Shown here: positions 9,732 through 18,837 of the stretch, in pieces
Layout of the letters: every line of letters begins with the position of its first letter
How positions within the stretch are numbered: position 1 is the stretch's first letter
From: Algivirga pacifica
GTDB taxonomy: Bacteria > Bacteroidota > Bacteroidia > Cytophagales > Flammeovirgaceae
Direction of reading: 5' to 3'
DNA length: 64,000 bases
Assembly: GCF_039543525.1 (NCBI RefSeq)
Contig: NZ_BAABJX010000038.1
Location: 36,653 to 100,652, forward strand
Position numbers and translations under genes: made by a program
The notes under the pieces: model-generated
What the model was told of the DNA's origin: nothing
The model's database searches: none
What the model saw: only the letters and a program-made list of their open reading frames with translations

Positions 9732-10613
9732 TTATAACTCAAAATATCGTAACTCTACAGACTCTCCACCTATATCTAATGGAATCTGTACCCGATCTTT
9801 GGGTATTATCGGGTTATGTTCGTATTTCCAATGTAATTTATCAGTAATCCCTGATTCCCATAATAAAGCACTTGGCTAATTAGTAGGAACATCTCTATGT
9901 ACAAACAGAGTAGCACCTATAATAGGGCACTCCCAATATTTGGACGCACCTAGCATCAATTTTCTGGCAAAAGAGCTATCGCCAGACATTCCATCACCCT
10001 TAGGGTAAAAGGCATGTATTAAATTTAAAATAAAAGATACATTATTTTCCTTTGGTAAAGGAAGATCATAAATCCCTTTACTATCATAGCATACCGCTAA
10101 ATAGAAGTTTTGTCTCTTAAAGACAAAATACCTCTGATACCCCCACAAACCTATATTCCCTTTAGAAGGTATTATACGATCATGGTAATAAAATTTTTCG
10201 CAAAATGCCTCAATGCCTTTATTAGATATTGCTACCCCTAACTCTTCGTTATTTGTATCAATCCCAAAACAAACAATAGCCGTCTTATTACTTCTCTTGA
10301 GAAGATTACAAATGCTTTCTTCTATTGAAGCAATCTCTACTTTTTCTAAAGTTTCAATTTTAAAGAACCCTCCTGGTAGGACAATAATAGATACTTTGTC
10401 ATCAAGCTCTGATAAAAGCCTCTCTAGCAGTAAAAATCTGCTATGATTAGAGTAACTATCATCACTTCTAATTAAAGCTGTTGCTATATTTATTGTATGC
10501 TTATCCCCTTCATTTAAAGAGGAAGAGAAGCCTTTTGAAAGGGAAGTGTCGGGGAAAGAATTACTGTCCTGTCCAAATAAGCTTATTTGACCTGACGTTC
10601 TTCTTTTTCTCAT
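9732..10613 (-). pseudogene. carbon-nitrogen hydrolase (nitrilase)-like protein with an in-frame TAG
   Basis: The frame opens at 10613 and meets TAG at 9876-9878 after 245 codons. The same frame then stays open for 47 more codons, giving protein-like sequence (ALLWESGITDKLHW and on), and ends with TAA at 9732-9734. The 245-residue part has a nitrilase-like pattern: a beta strand ending LPGGFF where the family has LPE, and LAVCYDS around a candidate nucleophile Cys. The usual catalytic Glu is not present at the LPGG position, so assignment to the family is tentative. The TAG may be a nonsense mutation that removed the C terminus, or the shorter product may be functional. The gene is AT-rich and separate from the operon upstream. 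Confidence 0.45.
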
Positions 10614-10649
10614 GTTTATTGGGTTGTTACCAGAGTAAAAATATAGTTG

Positions 10650-11048
10650 TTATTTCAATTTAATAGATTCTGTAACTTTTTCCACACTCCTCCCAATCAC
10701 ATACCCTCCAATTCCCAATTCCAGCAATTCCCAAAACTGAGGTTCCAATTCCGTATTCGGCAGCCCAAAGGCAGGAGCAGCAAACTTGGCATACAAGATC
10801 ACAAAGCCAAAGCTCAGCATCAACACTGGCCTCCAAAGACGTTGCAACTTGCTCCCCGTCATCTCAGCCATTACGGTTTGCATGCGAAGCTGCATCAGTT
10901 CCGTCAGATGCTGCAGAATCATGTCAGAGAGCTGATGTTTGAGCTGTAGCTTCTCTTCTTTCGTGGTTGTAACGTTATCAATGAGTTTATCTGTTTTCTC
11001 AATCAGTTCTCCTGCAGAGGAGGTGAGTAGTTTCTTAATCCAATCCAT
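10650..11048 (-). CDS. 3TM holin of the gene-transfer-release type
   Basis: A 132-residue protein with an N-terminal amphipathic/coiled region (1-65), then a Trp-Arg-Pro motif (LQRLWRPVLML) that starts a hydrophobic segment, and further hydrophobic segments to about residue 122. This matches the GTA_holin_3TM family (holin of 3TMs, for gene-transfer release). It would permeabilise the inner membrane so that a muralytic enzyme, such as the GH108 lysozyme at 24.2 kb, can act. It is the last gene of the - strand operon that starts at 24003. Confidence 0.8.
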   Translation of the reverse strand: MDWIKKLLTSSAGELIEKTDKLIDNVTTTKEEKLQLKHQLSDMILQHLTELMQLRMQTVMAEMTGSKLQRLWRPVLMLSFGFVILYAKFAAPAFGLPNTELEPQFWELLELGIGGYVIGRSVEKVTESIKLK

Positions 11049-11050
11049 AT

Positions 11051-11272
11051 TTATAGTTCTAATAGGTTTAATTCTAGCTCCAAGGCTAAGGCGATGATTT
11101 CTTCTTGGCTTTTGGTTTGAGCCTGTTTGACCGCTTTAGTAAACGGTACGGCAGCCAACTGTAGTTTGATTTTCCGCAACTCTTCACGGATCGCTTGTTG
11201 CTTGACATAGTCTGCTTTGGGGTAGCTTCGTATCAAGCTGAGTTCCTGGGATTGTAGTTTAGTAACATCCAT
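11051..11272 (-). CDS. small protein with the shared ALELEL C-terminal tail
   Basis: A 73-residue protein read from the ATG at 11272, chosen because it overlaps the previous gene by only 14 bp. Upstream in-frame ATGs at 11308 and 11359 would lie deep inside that gene. The product is helical and charged (MDVTKLQSQELSLIRSYPK and on) and ends with IALALELELNLLEL. The same C-terminal signature closes the helicase at 14792 and the protein at 18391. I do not recognise a family. The shared tail suggests it joins the same complex or is sorted the same way as those proteins. Confidence 0.65.
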   Translation of the reverse strand: MDVTKLQSQELSLIRSYPKADYVKQQAIREELRKIKLQLAAVPFTKAVKQAQTKSQEEIIALALELELNLLEL

Positions 11273-12384
11273 AGGTATCCATATTTCCTTTTGTGGTACC
11301 GAAGCCATAAAGATTTCCTCCACCTTTGCGGAAGGCTCCGTCCGGTAGGTACCAGTCATCTAATGTATTGCTGACAACTCGTTGTTTGTAGGCACTCATG
11401 GCTTCTTTGATATACTTTTTGTTTTTATCGGTGATCAATGAATCACCCTCATTGACCATCTCCGGGATGGTGAGTTTGTTATCTAGCTTCCAGACGACCT
11501 TTCCGGTTTCTCCGGTTTGTTTCTGCTTCCGTTCGTGGAATTTCTTGAATTCCAGTTCAGATTGGGTAAGTTCTTTGATCGACTTTGGAGCGACATCATT
11601 TAAAGTTGTCCAATGGTCTTTGGAGAAGTAAATGCAGGAACGACAGGATAATCGTGGAAAACCAAGCTCATATACCGGATGGGGTTTGATACGGTACTTC
11701 TTCATAATCTCCCAGACTTTCTGTTCCTTCCAATTGTGGATGGGTCTCCATTGGTGGACAATACGACCAGGTTTTGACTTGGCTTTACTGGAGGTGACAT
11801 GAGGCTGAATTCGTTCGTACTTAGCCCGTTTAGGCGATTCCTCGGAACGTTCTCCAGTAATGAAGAGGACTTTGAAAGGATCTTCTTTGTCTATAGGATA
11901 AAGCTCTCGTAATACTTTATTGGCAACATCAATCTTCAGGACACCGCTACACCAGCGTAGGTTCATATCCATCTGTTTGGAAGGGAATCGCATACGATCG
12001 TTGGGTTTGGCCGCTACCTTGTGGGATATGACGTACCTTGCTTTTGTCCGGAAGGTCGTGTTCGTAAACGTAGCGAATGCCATGGGAGCGACGGTTTTGC
12101 TTGTACATTTCTCCGTGCATTCCGAAGTCACGCCAGGACCACAGCAAGGGTACACAAAACTCTTTGGCAAACTCTCGCACATAGCCTTCGGTACTGTCCC
12201 AATCGAAGTAACGTCTTTCCCATTGATCAAATCCGTCGATGCAGTTATGCCATATCTCTACTTTATTGATGTCCAGGTTCTCTTGTTCGTAAAGGTGTAG
12301 GAAACAAGCAATGGAGTCCTTTCCACCACTCATGGACACAATAATTTTATCGTAGCTGTTTAGGGGTAATAGTCTATCCATCAA
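11259..12384 (-). pseudogene. PAPS-reductase/PP-loop family protein split by a frameshift
   Basis: Two overlapping frames together make one protein of about 375 residues. The first (from 12384) has the PP-loop SMSGGKDSIACFLHLY and continues to about 12020. The second continues from about there with MRFPSKQMDMNLRWCSGVLKID, GERSEES and LSCRSCIYFSKDHW, including Cys residues typical of phage-type PAPS reductases. The join needs a one-base shift between about 12000 and 12045, where there is an AAAA run. This could be a real inactivating mutation, a sequencing error or a programmed shift. Phage and plasmid members (IbrA/DndC-like relatives) are linked to DNA modification or host gene control; the role here is unknown. 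Confidence 0.7.
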
Positions 12385-13093
12385 TTATCTCTTCATCAAA
12401 AACACTATACTTATAATCTTCACCTTCCGAATATCGGTTCTTCTCCGCCACCGCAATACCTCCTTTCTCAATTTGTATCACGGCCTGGGCATCATACTCA
12501 CTCATCATCCCTCCACGAGCGGTACCACTGGTTGTACTCTGGAAAATGATCAGGAAGAAAGTGTTAGGAAAGTCCTTACGTAGCTTGTCAAAATCTTCCT
12601 GCTTGACGCCTTTGATCTTGCTGAAGGAATCAATGGCCACCACATCAAATTGCTTGGCAGCTTTTCGGATATCCTGAATGCCATTGGGTGCATCTGAGGT
12701 AATATAGACTTTGGGTTGATACCCTTTTTGGATATAGGCATCCGTCATGGATTTGACCAGCTTGGAGTTACGGTCGATCTCCAGGGAGAAGTAGGCCACT
12801 TTGAATTGCTTTTTGGCAAAGGCATTCATCAGTTGGTAAAGGAAGCGGGTCTTTCCGGCTCCTTTCACACCTCGGAGTACCAGGGCGTATTCTTTTCGTT
12901 CTACGGCATGGAGGAACTTGCCAATATCTCCATCCAGGTAAATCAGTTGACTGTTGTGGCCCACGGTATCAATGGGAACGAGATTCCCAATATCCTTTGA
13001 GAGCTGCTTACGGGCATGACTTTGCGGAATGCTACCAACGGTTGCCCTTTGGTGGTTGGTAGCTTTTACTTTTTTGGCATTCCGCAAGCACAA
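12374..13093 (-). CDS. RecA-like (RadA/DnaB-type fold) P-loop ATPase
   Basis: A 239-residue ATPase with Walker A RGVKGAGKTRFLYQL at about residues 73-87 and Walker B VVAIDSFSKI at about 149-158. The order of strands and the phrase FKVAYFSLEIDRNSK are typical of RecA/RadA/DnaB-fold ATPases. No helicase or primase domain is attached. It overlaps the preceding gene by 28 bp and the next by 11 bp, so it is translationally coupled within the operon. In a virus-like element such a small ATPase could move DNA or load a helicase; a packaging role is possible but I see no A32/FtsK-type signature to support it. Confidence 0.75.
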   Translation of the reverse strand: MCLRNAKKVKATNHQRATVGSIPQSHARKQLSKDIGNLVPIDTVGHNSQLIYLDGDIGKFLHAVERKEYALVLRGVKGAGKTRFLYQLMNAFAKKQFKVAYFSLEIDRNSKLVKSMTDAYIQKGYQPKVYITSDAPNGIQDIRKAAKQFDVVAIDSFSKIKGVKQEDFDKLRKDFPNTFFLIIFQSTTSGTARGGMMSEYDAQAVIQIEKGGIAVAEKNRYSEGEDYKYSVFDEEIIDG

Positions 13094-13929
13094 TGGATTC
13101 CGTTCAATGCCATGGGCGAAATAGGGATCATACTCTCCTTGGCTTTGAGGTATTGGGTAAGGGCTGCTTTGGCTTCCTTAATTTCCTTGTAGAAGAGGTC
13201 TTTGGTAGTGACCTTTTCTTTTTCCAATGCAGTGTTGAGGCGATTCAGTAAACGTTCTACCTTGGCTTTATCGGGATTGATACTGCCTTCCAAACCAATA
13301 AATGATTTGAGTAAGGTCACAGAAGCTCTTACTCTACTTTCATTAGCGGCATGGATTACCTTTTCAAAGAAGTCTTTACCTGCTTTGCTTTTGATTTCCA
13401 CGTTTACCAATTCTCCTTCTTTGGTGCTTTTGAGCATCTTGGCTAGGAGTTGATGCGCTTGCTCCAACAAAGCGGCATACTTGGCATCTTTACGGACTTT
13501 TTGCTCGACCATTCTTCGCTCCATATCTTGGAATACGCCTAATAGCTGTTTGCGAGTCTTTTCTTTACCGATCAGGGCTTTGAAGCGACGGAGTAAACGG
13601 ATGTCTTCGGTGAAGTGAGAAGTAGCTGCTGGTAGCTTTTTGGTTGTAGTTGTTTTTGCCTTGGTTGTGGATTTTGTTGTGGTAGAGGTAGTCTTTTTGG
13701 TTTTTGTATTACTCTTAGGTTTGGGAGCGGGCTTTGGTTTTTCCTTTTGACCAACGGCCTTATTCAGTTTCTCCAGATATAGATCGATCACACGCTTGAT
13801 TGCTGGACTTTTATCATAAGCATTGACCAGTGTATCCATCTCCTTATTCGCTTTTTGTAGTGCAGGAGGCAAGTTGGAGAAATCTATTTCTTTTTGCTTG
13901 GTGAAGTAGTTTTTGATAGTGATTGACAT
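13066..13929 (-). CDS. Lys/Thr-rich, helical protein of unknown function
   Basis: A 287-residue protein from the ATG at 13929 (MSITIKNYFTKQKEIDFSN). The frame is open further upstream to 14070, but that part is read from the REP palindrome and is unlikely to be translated. Residues about 75-125 are a Lys/Thr/Pro-rich low-complexity linker (KPAPKPKSNTKTKK, TTTTKKLPA). The rest is alpha-helical and charged. Its C terminus contains GIHCACGMPKK. The composition resembles histone-H1-like DNA-binding tails, so nucleic-acid binding is plausible, but no family is recognised. Confidence 0.7.
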   Translation of the reverse strand: MSITIKNYFTKQKEIDFSNLPPALQKANKEMDTLVNAYDKSPAIKRVIDLYLEKLNKAVGQKEKPKPAPKPKSNTKTKKTTSTTTKSTTKAKTTTTKKLPAATSHFTEDIRLLRRFKALIGKEKTRKQLLGVFQDMERRMVEQKVRKDAKYAALLEQAHQLLAKMLKSTKEGELVNVEIKSKAGKDFFEKVIHAANESRVRASVTLLKSFIGLEGSINPDKAKVERLLNRLNTALEKEKVTTKDLFYKEIKEAKAALTQYLKAKESMIPISPMALNGIHCACGMPKK

Positions 13930-13967
13930 AGGTGGTTTGTTTGTTAGATTTTTGTATTCCACTCTTC

Positions 13968-14101
13968 CTCGCCCAGGGTTAAAACCCTGGGCTCTTTTAG
14001 AGGTGCCACTTCGTGGCGATCTGCTCTTACGCAAATCGTTAGCATAGATCGCCACGAAGTGGCATTTCAAGAAGAGCTTGGGGTTTTAACCCTAAGCGAG
14101 G
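13968..14101. repeat. REPIN A (paired inverted REP sequences)
   Basis: Two REP units in opposite orientation. The outer arms start CTCGCCCAGGGTTAAAACCC and return as the complement with a few mismatches ending at 14100. Inner arms TGCCACTTCGTGGCGATCT at about 14003-14021 are repeated as a perfect 19-bp inverted copy at about 14046-14064. Each arm also folds on itself. The element sits directly upstream of the gene starting at 13929, beside the RAYT transposase gene. A related fragment (CGAGGCGATCTG) is at 14136-14147. Confidence 0.85.
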
Positions 14102-14185
14102 CTAGTGTTTTATTGAAATGATGATTATTGAACGACGAGGCGATCTGTTCTTTCGTGAATTGCTACTCTTTGGGTAATGTGGTGA

Positions 14186-14638
14186 TTAGTCCCAAAGGTA
14201 TTTTTCATCGTATTCTACCTGGTACTTTTTAAGAAAGTAGAGTAGCTCTTCTTTAAAGGTTTGGTTTTGATGATGCTGTTCCTGGTTATGGATATATTGA
14301 ATGACAATATCTTTTTGTTGGGGATTGATGGAAAACGATGCATAGCCATTTTGCCAATAAAAGTCCTGCAAGTTGACCGAGAGCGTCTTGAACCATTTAG
14401 AAGATTTACCCTTTAGCTTTTGAAGGAGCTCAATCAGCGTCATGTTTTTTGGGAGTTCACACAGAATATGAATATGATCAACATGCCCTCCAACGGCATG
14501 GACACTTACGCCTAAATCTTCACAAATCTTATAGATGTAGATATAGAGCTTTTGATCAAATGGTTTGTGAATGAATGCTTCACGCTTTTTGGTACTGTAC
14601 ACAAGGTGGATGTAATTCTTAACTAGGGATTGACTCAT
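14186..14638 (-). CDS. IS200/IS605-type REP-associated tyrosine transposase (RAYT)
   Basis: A 150-residue Y1 transposase. The HUH metal-binding motif is in HVDHIHILCELP (H55, H57), and the catalytic tyrosine is likely Y115 in VIQYIHNQEQHH. The length and both motifs match the Y1_Tnp family. It is flanked by REP palindromes on both sides (13968-14101 and 14716-14772), and a third copy of the same palindrome pair lies 12 kb away at 26851-26984. That arrangement is the hallmark of RAYT domesticated transposases, which nick single-stranded REP hairpins. It is inserted between two operon genes on the same strand. Confidence 0.9.
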   Translation of the reverse strand: MSQSLVKNYIHLVYSTKKREAFIHKPFDQKLYIYIYKICEDLGVSVHAVGGHVDHIHILCELPKNMTLIELLQKLKGKSSKWFKTLSVNLQDFYWQNGYASFSINPQQKDIVIQYIHNQEQHHQNQTFKEELLYFLKKYQVEYDEKYLWD

Positions 14639-14715
14639 AATTATCCTGTTTGGGTGAAACGGAAAATTATGAAAGCTTAAGGTAATTATATGAGCTTGAA
14701 GTTAACAAGGTTGAA

Positions 14716-14772
14716 TAGATCGCCACGAAGTGGCATATCAAAAAGAGCCTGGGGTTTTAACCCTAGGCGAGG
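14716..14772. repeat. single REP sequence on the far side of the RAYT gene
   Basis: One half of the REPIN: AGATCGCCACGAAGTGGCAT, then AAAGAGCCTGGGG and CCCTAGGCGAGG. It is nearly identical to the right half of REPIN A at 14046-14101. The outer part (CCTGGGGTTTTAACCCTAGG) is itself an imperfect palindrome. Confidence 0.85.
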
Positions 14773-14791
14773 ATTGGCTGGTGTAGCCCCT

Positions 14792-17700
14792 TTAGACTTC
14801 CACCAGCATTAATTCCAGCTCCAACGCCAAAGCTTCCATCTCCATCAACTCAATATCCAATACCGCATCAACCTTCTTATTCTCCCCCTTCGGAATCACA
14901 CAGTTCGTATGATCAATATCCTTAAACTGATAGCTCAGCAAGTAATTCAGGCTTTTAAATTCCTTGACTCTTTGCTCAATGGATGCTCCTGAAACTGCAA
15001 TTTCCTTTTTCTTCTGGGCGATACGACGAGCAACTTCCAAGAAGTAGTTGTCGGACTGTATGCGTTGACGGTCCTTTTCAATCGCCTGATATTCTCGTTT
15101 GAGTTCTTCGATCAGTCCTTGGATATTATCTTCTGGGGTAAGGCCTTTTGGGGTAAGGATCTGAGAGATGATCTTATTGTACTTCTTCAGGGCATCCTTA
15201 AACTTCTCAACTTTTAGTCCTCCATAGAACTCTTTCATCAAGCGACTGAACTTGGTGCGGATGCGGATAATATCCTTATCGTTGACCGAAGAAGCATTGA
15301 TTACTTTCTCTAGGGTTTCATCGTATAGCGCAACTCCTTTTTTCGCTTCTTCCTGTAGTTTTTTGGTCTCGAAACGTTTCTTGATTTCTTCTTCTGAGGA
15401 AGGTTTGTTGCGGATCACATCATGGTTTTGCAGACGCTCAAAACGAGTACGTATTTCTTTGAGGACTTCTTCTCGGTAATAGTGGTAATTGCTTTTGATA
15501 GACTGAAACTCCTGTAGCAATTCCATATTACTTTGGACCTGGTTGCGTAGCCCAATGATCTCCTTGTATTCAATCTTGATTTCGTGTTCGGCAAGTACCC
15601 GTTCGTCGGAGATCAAGGCATACTTTACTTCACTGGTATCTAGGGATTCTTCGTCCAGTACGTTGCCTCGGTCAGAGCGGTACCATAGGTCGTTGATACG
15701 GGCTGACTTTTCATCCAGTTTTTGAAAGACAAATACGTCCATAGAGTTTTCGACCAGAGGCATGACCACACGCACAAAACCAAACTCATTCTTCTGTCTC
15801 CAGATTCTACCTTCCAGCTGGCGAATATCTGTAGGGTTCCAGTTGGGGTAGCAGTTATAGATAACGGTTCCCTTTTTCTGCAGGTTGATGCCTTCCTTAA
15901 TGGTAGAGGTGCCAATCAATACCTTACACGTTCCTTCCAAAAAAGCATTCTTGATCTTTTCCTTTTTGGTTTGGGAAATCCCTCCTGAAATGATCTCTAC
16001 CTCATCTACCTTTTGACGGGAATTGAACTTGGTCGTGATGTTTCGTTTAAAGCCTACTTTCTCTTCCAGGTATTGCTTAATAAAAGGGAAATAGTCTTTA
16101 CCCCGATCAATATAGAGTACCTGTCCAGACACTTCCTCTCCACGCTTTTCGTGGTACTGTTTGACGCTTTGAATGCAGTCCAGGGAATACTTGATCTTAG
16201 GCGCTGATTCTACAAAATCCACATAGTCTTTAGGTGCTGAGCCTTTATAGATATAAGGTGAAAGGGCATTATTCAGAGAGTCATTCATAATGCGAAGCAA
16301 TCGTCCAGGATCGTTGCGGCTGGCCCCTTTGGAAGCTTGCTCAGAGAGTCGATCCTGAATTTCCTTTTGCTCTGCAGTCATTTGCAGATAGGTTAAGGTT
16401 TGCTCTTTTACTGGCAACCTGACTAATTCTCCATTTCGGATCTCACTGACTTTGGGCAAGTTGATTTTACAAGGTCTGGGTACGCCTGCTTCTTCTCCCG
16501 TTTTGTAGTTGATATGATTGTACAGAAGCTTCTGTAATACCAATCGGTTGTTGAAGGAACGTACCACGTTTTTCTCTACAATACGTCCATCCGCTCCAAC
16601 AGCATATTCAGTCGTTTCCAATACAAAAGTCTCGAAGAAGTCATTGATATTGAAAAGATCCATCTGTACCAACTGCTCACGAGCCACCAAAGACAACATG
16701 GAATACACTTCCAAAGGGCTATTGGAAAAAGGGGTTGCGGTCAACAGCATGACGTTGCGGCCAAACTTCCGTTGGATATAGTTGCAGATAAAGAAGGCTT
16801 TCAATCCCTGGAAAGAAGGCTCGGAACCATTCTGCAGATGGAAACGCTTGACGGACTTTCCATCCTCTTCTTCCGAACGACCTTTCACGCTGGTAAAGAT
16901 GTTCTTCATGTTGTGGGCCTCATCGATCACGATATAGTCAAAACCCAGGGTTTCTACATCCGCTATGGTCCCCGACTGCCCCACTCCAATCTTCTCACGG
17001 TACTTCTCATTCGCCTTTTCCTTGGCCCTTTCGGTAAAGTCTTCCTGATCCAGGATATTGGAAAGTTCATTGATAAACTGCATTTCTACATTGTCTCCAA
17101 AGCCTAGTTTTTTTAAACCTTCGTAAGTGACTAGCGTAATGGACTTTGCGGGTACCGCTTTGTTGAGATTGATTTTCTTCTCTATAGCTGATCCTAAGTT
17201 GTACCATTCATTGAGCGTTATTCCCGTATCAGTTAGGATGCCATTCAGCTTTTCTCCCGCTTCGGTTTTCCCCAACATCTCCGCAATCCAGTTGCTATAG
17301 GTGGGATTAGGCACTACAACCAATGGACGCTTACACTTCCCCGACTGTATCGCAGAAGCTAATTCTGAAATGGCAGTGATCGTTTTCCCTACACCCACAT
17401 CATAGGCGATAATGCCGGAGCCGGTCATTTCCATAAAGGCAACTCCCTCTCGTTGGGCTTTCCGCAATTCAAAAGGGAAGCCATGAAACGTAGGCGACAC
17501 ATCCAAAGCAATCGGTACCTTCTGGTGATTCACATCTGAATGTCCATTGTAGAGGCGATTCCAATGGATATCAATCTTTTGCTGATCACTAATTTCTAAG
17601 GCCCGATACAGGAACTCTGAAAACAGTCGCTCCCCTTCATCACGGGTGAGCTTCTTAATGGACTTCCAGGCTTCCTTATCGATATATCGTGGCTTTGGAT

Positions 17701-18394
17701 TGGATAGCAAATAGTAGTTGACAATATCATTGGCTGAAATCCCTCCTTTGATTTCGTTGGAATCAATGGCGTAAAGCCAGCTGGAATACGCTTCTTGTAG
17801 TGTGCGCTCATCATCCAAGATCACTCCGGTATCGTCCCGCAACGTACTCACCTTAAAGTTTAAGGCAAACTGAGAAATGGAGAGAATCTTAGGTCTTTCG
17901 GATGCCTGAGGATTGTTTATGGTCAATCGCTTAGGGGTGTTCTTTTGGATGACCTCCAAATGATGCTCATAGATCGCTTCTCCAAACTGCTTGACAATGG
18001 TATCTCTCAGTCCCTCGACTTCCTTCAAGCGGTCATACATATTGCCATAAGTGAAGATTGCATAAGGCACATAGCCTTTGTCGGTGACGTATAACGCTTT
18101 ATTTTGGGCCAGCTTTTTAAGGGCTGCTTCACTTCCGTTTCCTCTCAACAAGTACTTACGGGATTTCAGCCAGTTGGTCATGGGGACTTTCTGCTTCCGT
18201 TTGTACCATACCCAGGCTTTGATTTCATCTTCGGTAATCCCCTTGTTGAGGCGTTGTACAATGGTATCAAAATCTGCAGTAGGCGCATTACCCAATCCAT
18301 CCACTGAGGCGATTAATGTCTCCAGGTCTTTACGGTGGGTACGGACGTGCTGTTGTATATGGGGATCGAGTTGTCCCCTGTATCGTTGTATCAT
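14792..18394 (-). CDS. large SF2 (SNF2-like) helicase
   Basis: A 1200-residue helicase. Walker A (DVGVGKTITAISEL) is at about residues 330-343 and DEAH (VIDEAHNMKN) at about 488-497. A TATPFSNSP motif follows, and a helicase-C domain carries GTSTIKEGINLQ and DIRQLEGRIWRQKN at about 860. The N-terminal 300 residues are specific to phage/plasmid helicase-methylase systems; here the methylase is a separate gene (22126). The C terminus ends EALALELELMLVEV, the tail shared with two other proteins of the operon. It overlaps the 148-residue gene upstream by 4 bp. A likely job is DNA remodelling linked to replication, repair or anti-restriction; inference. Confidence 0.85.
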   Translation of the reverse strand: MIQRYRGQLDPHIQQHVRTHRKDLETLIASVDGLGNAPTADFDTIVQRLNKGITEDEIKAWVWYKRKQKVPMTNWLKSRKYLLRGNGSEAALKKLAQNKALYVTDKGYVPYAIFTYGNMYDRLKEVEGLRDTIVKQFGEAIYEHHLEVIQKNTPKRLTINNPQASERPKILSISQFALNFKVSTLRDDTGVILDDERTLQEAYSSWLYAIDSNEIKGGISANDIVNYYLLSNPKPRYIDKEAWKSIKKLTRDEGERLFSEFLYRALEISDQQKIDIHWNRLYNGHSDVNHQKVPIALDVSPTFHGFPFELRKAQREGVAFMEMTGSGIIAYDVGVGKTITAISELASAIQSGKCKRPLVVVPNPTYSNWIAEMLGKTEAGEKLNGILTDTGITLNEWYNLGSAIEKKINLNKAVPAKSITLVTYEGLKKLGFGDNVEMQFINELSNILDQEDFTERAKEKANEKYREKIGVGQSGTIADVETLGFDYIVIDEAHNMKNIFTSVKGRSEEEDGKSVKRFHLQNGSEPSFQGLKAFFICNYIQRKFGRNVMLLTATPFSNSPLEVYSMLSLVAREQLVQMDLFNINDFFETFVLETTEYAVGADGRIVEKNVVRSFNNRLVLQKLLYNHINYKTGEEAGVPRPCKINLPKVSEIRNGELVRLPVKEQTLTYLQMTAEQKEIQDRLSEQASKGASRNDPGRLLRIMNDSLNNALSPYIYKGSAPKDYVDFVESAPKIKYSLDCIQSVKQYHEKRGEEVSGQVLYIDRGKDYFPFIKQYLEEKVGFKRNITTKFNSRQKVDEVEIISGGISQTKKEKIKNAFLEGTCKVLIGTSTIKEGINLQKKGTVIYNCYPNWNPTDIRQLEGRIWRQKNEFGFVRVVMPLVENSMDVFVFQKLDEKSARINDLWYRSDRGNVLDEESLDTSEVKYALISDERVLAEHEIKIEYKEIIGLRNQVQSNMELLQEFQSIKSNYHYYREEVLKEIRTRFERLQNHDVIRNKPSSEEEIKKRFETKKLQEEAKKGVALYDETLEKVINASSVNDKDIIRIRTKFSRLMKEFYGGLKVEKFKDALKKYNKIISQILTPKGLTPEDNIQGLIEELKREYQAIEKDRQRIQSDNYFLEVARRIAQKKKEIAVSGASIEQRVKEFKSLNYLLSYQFKDIDHTNCVIPKGENKKVDAVLDIELMEMEALALELELMLVEV

Positions 18395-18837
18395 AGGTCT
18401 AGTAAAAGCAATTCGAGTTCTAGGGCGATGGCTTCTGCTTCCAGGGTGGAAAGGGAGGGAGGATTTTGTGCAGTGCCAATTGTTCGCTCAATGGTGCGGA
18501 TTACCTCTTCTTTGGTGCCTTTCACTTGTACTGGAAAGTACAAGGAGCTCGTATGAAAAGGTGTTCCGGCTATTTTATCAGGGTGTAAGTTGAAATAGGT
18601 GTCGTTACGACTTAACTCAAAAAAGGATAAGGGCTGGTCATCAGTGGTGGGTAGTAGTTGGTTGAGTTGTTGATTAAAAAGAGCTTGATGTTCTTTGGGG
18701 ATCACACCTTGCTGGTAGTACTTTTTTTCGTACTCCTTTGCCTCTTCACGGTTTAACTCCAACGACGCATAGAGTAACTTCTTCCGGTGATCTAATAAGT
18801 AATTCCTTGCCCGATAGTATCTGGCATCTTTTGTCAT
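18391..18837 (-). CDS. helicase-partner protein with the shared ALELEL C-terminal tail
   Basis: A 148-residue protein, highly charged and Tyr-rich at the N terminus (MTKDARYYRARNYLLDHRKK), with no recognised domain. It ends AIALELELLLLDL, matching the C termini of the helicase and of the 73-residue protein at 11051. It overlaps the helicase start by 4 bp and the small upstream gene by 4 bp, which implies translational coupling and suggests a complex with the helicase. A broken second copy of its first codons is found at about 19900-19940. Confidence 0.75.
   Translation of the reverse strand: MTKDARYYRARNYLLDHRKKLLYASLELNREEAKEYEKKYYQQGVIPKEHQALFNQQLNQLLPTTDDQPLSFFELSRNDTYFNLHPDKIAGTPFHTSSLYFPVQVKGTKEEVIRTIERTIGTAQNPPSLSTLEAEAIALELELLLLDL

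Noticed and set aside
9694..9879. 61-codon + strand frame next to the nitrilase-like gene
   Set aside because: It lies opposite the extension of the - strand gene and inside the terminator hairpin. Its product has no plausible pattern.
10647..10949. + strand frame opposite the 3TM holin gene
   Set aside because: It is a frame shadow of a well-supported holin gene and has no plausible protein pattern.
12374..13093. Calling the RecA-like ATPase a packaging ATPase of the A32/FtsK type
   Set aside because: The Walker motifs fit the RecA/RadA/DnaB group and no A32 signature is seen, so a packaging role is left as a possibility only.
13930..14070. N-terminal extension of the gene at 13066-13929
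   Set aside because: The added residues come from the REPIN palindrome, and the ATG at 13929 gives a normal start.
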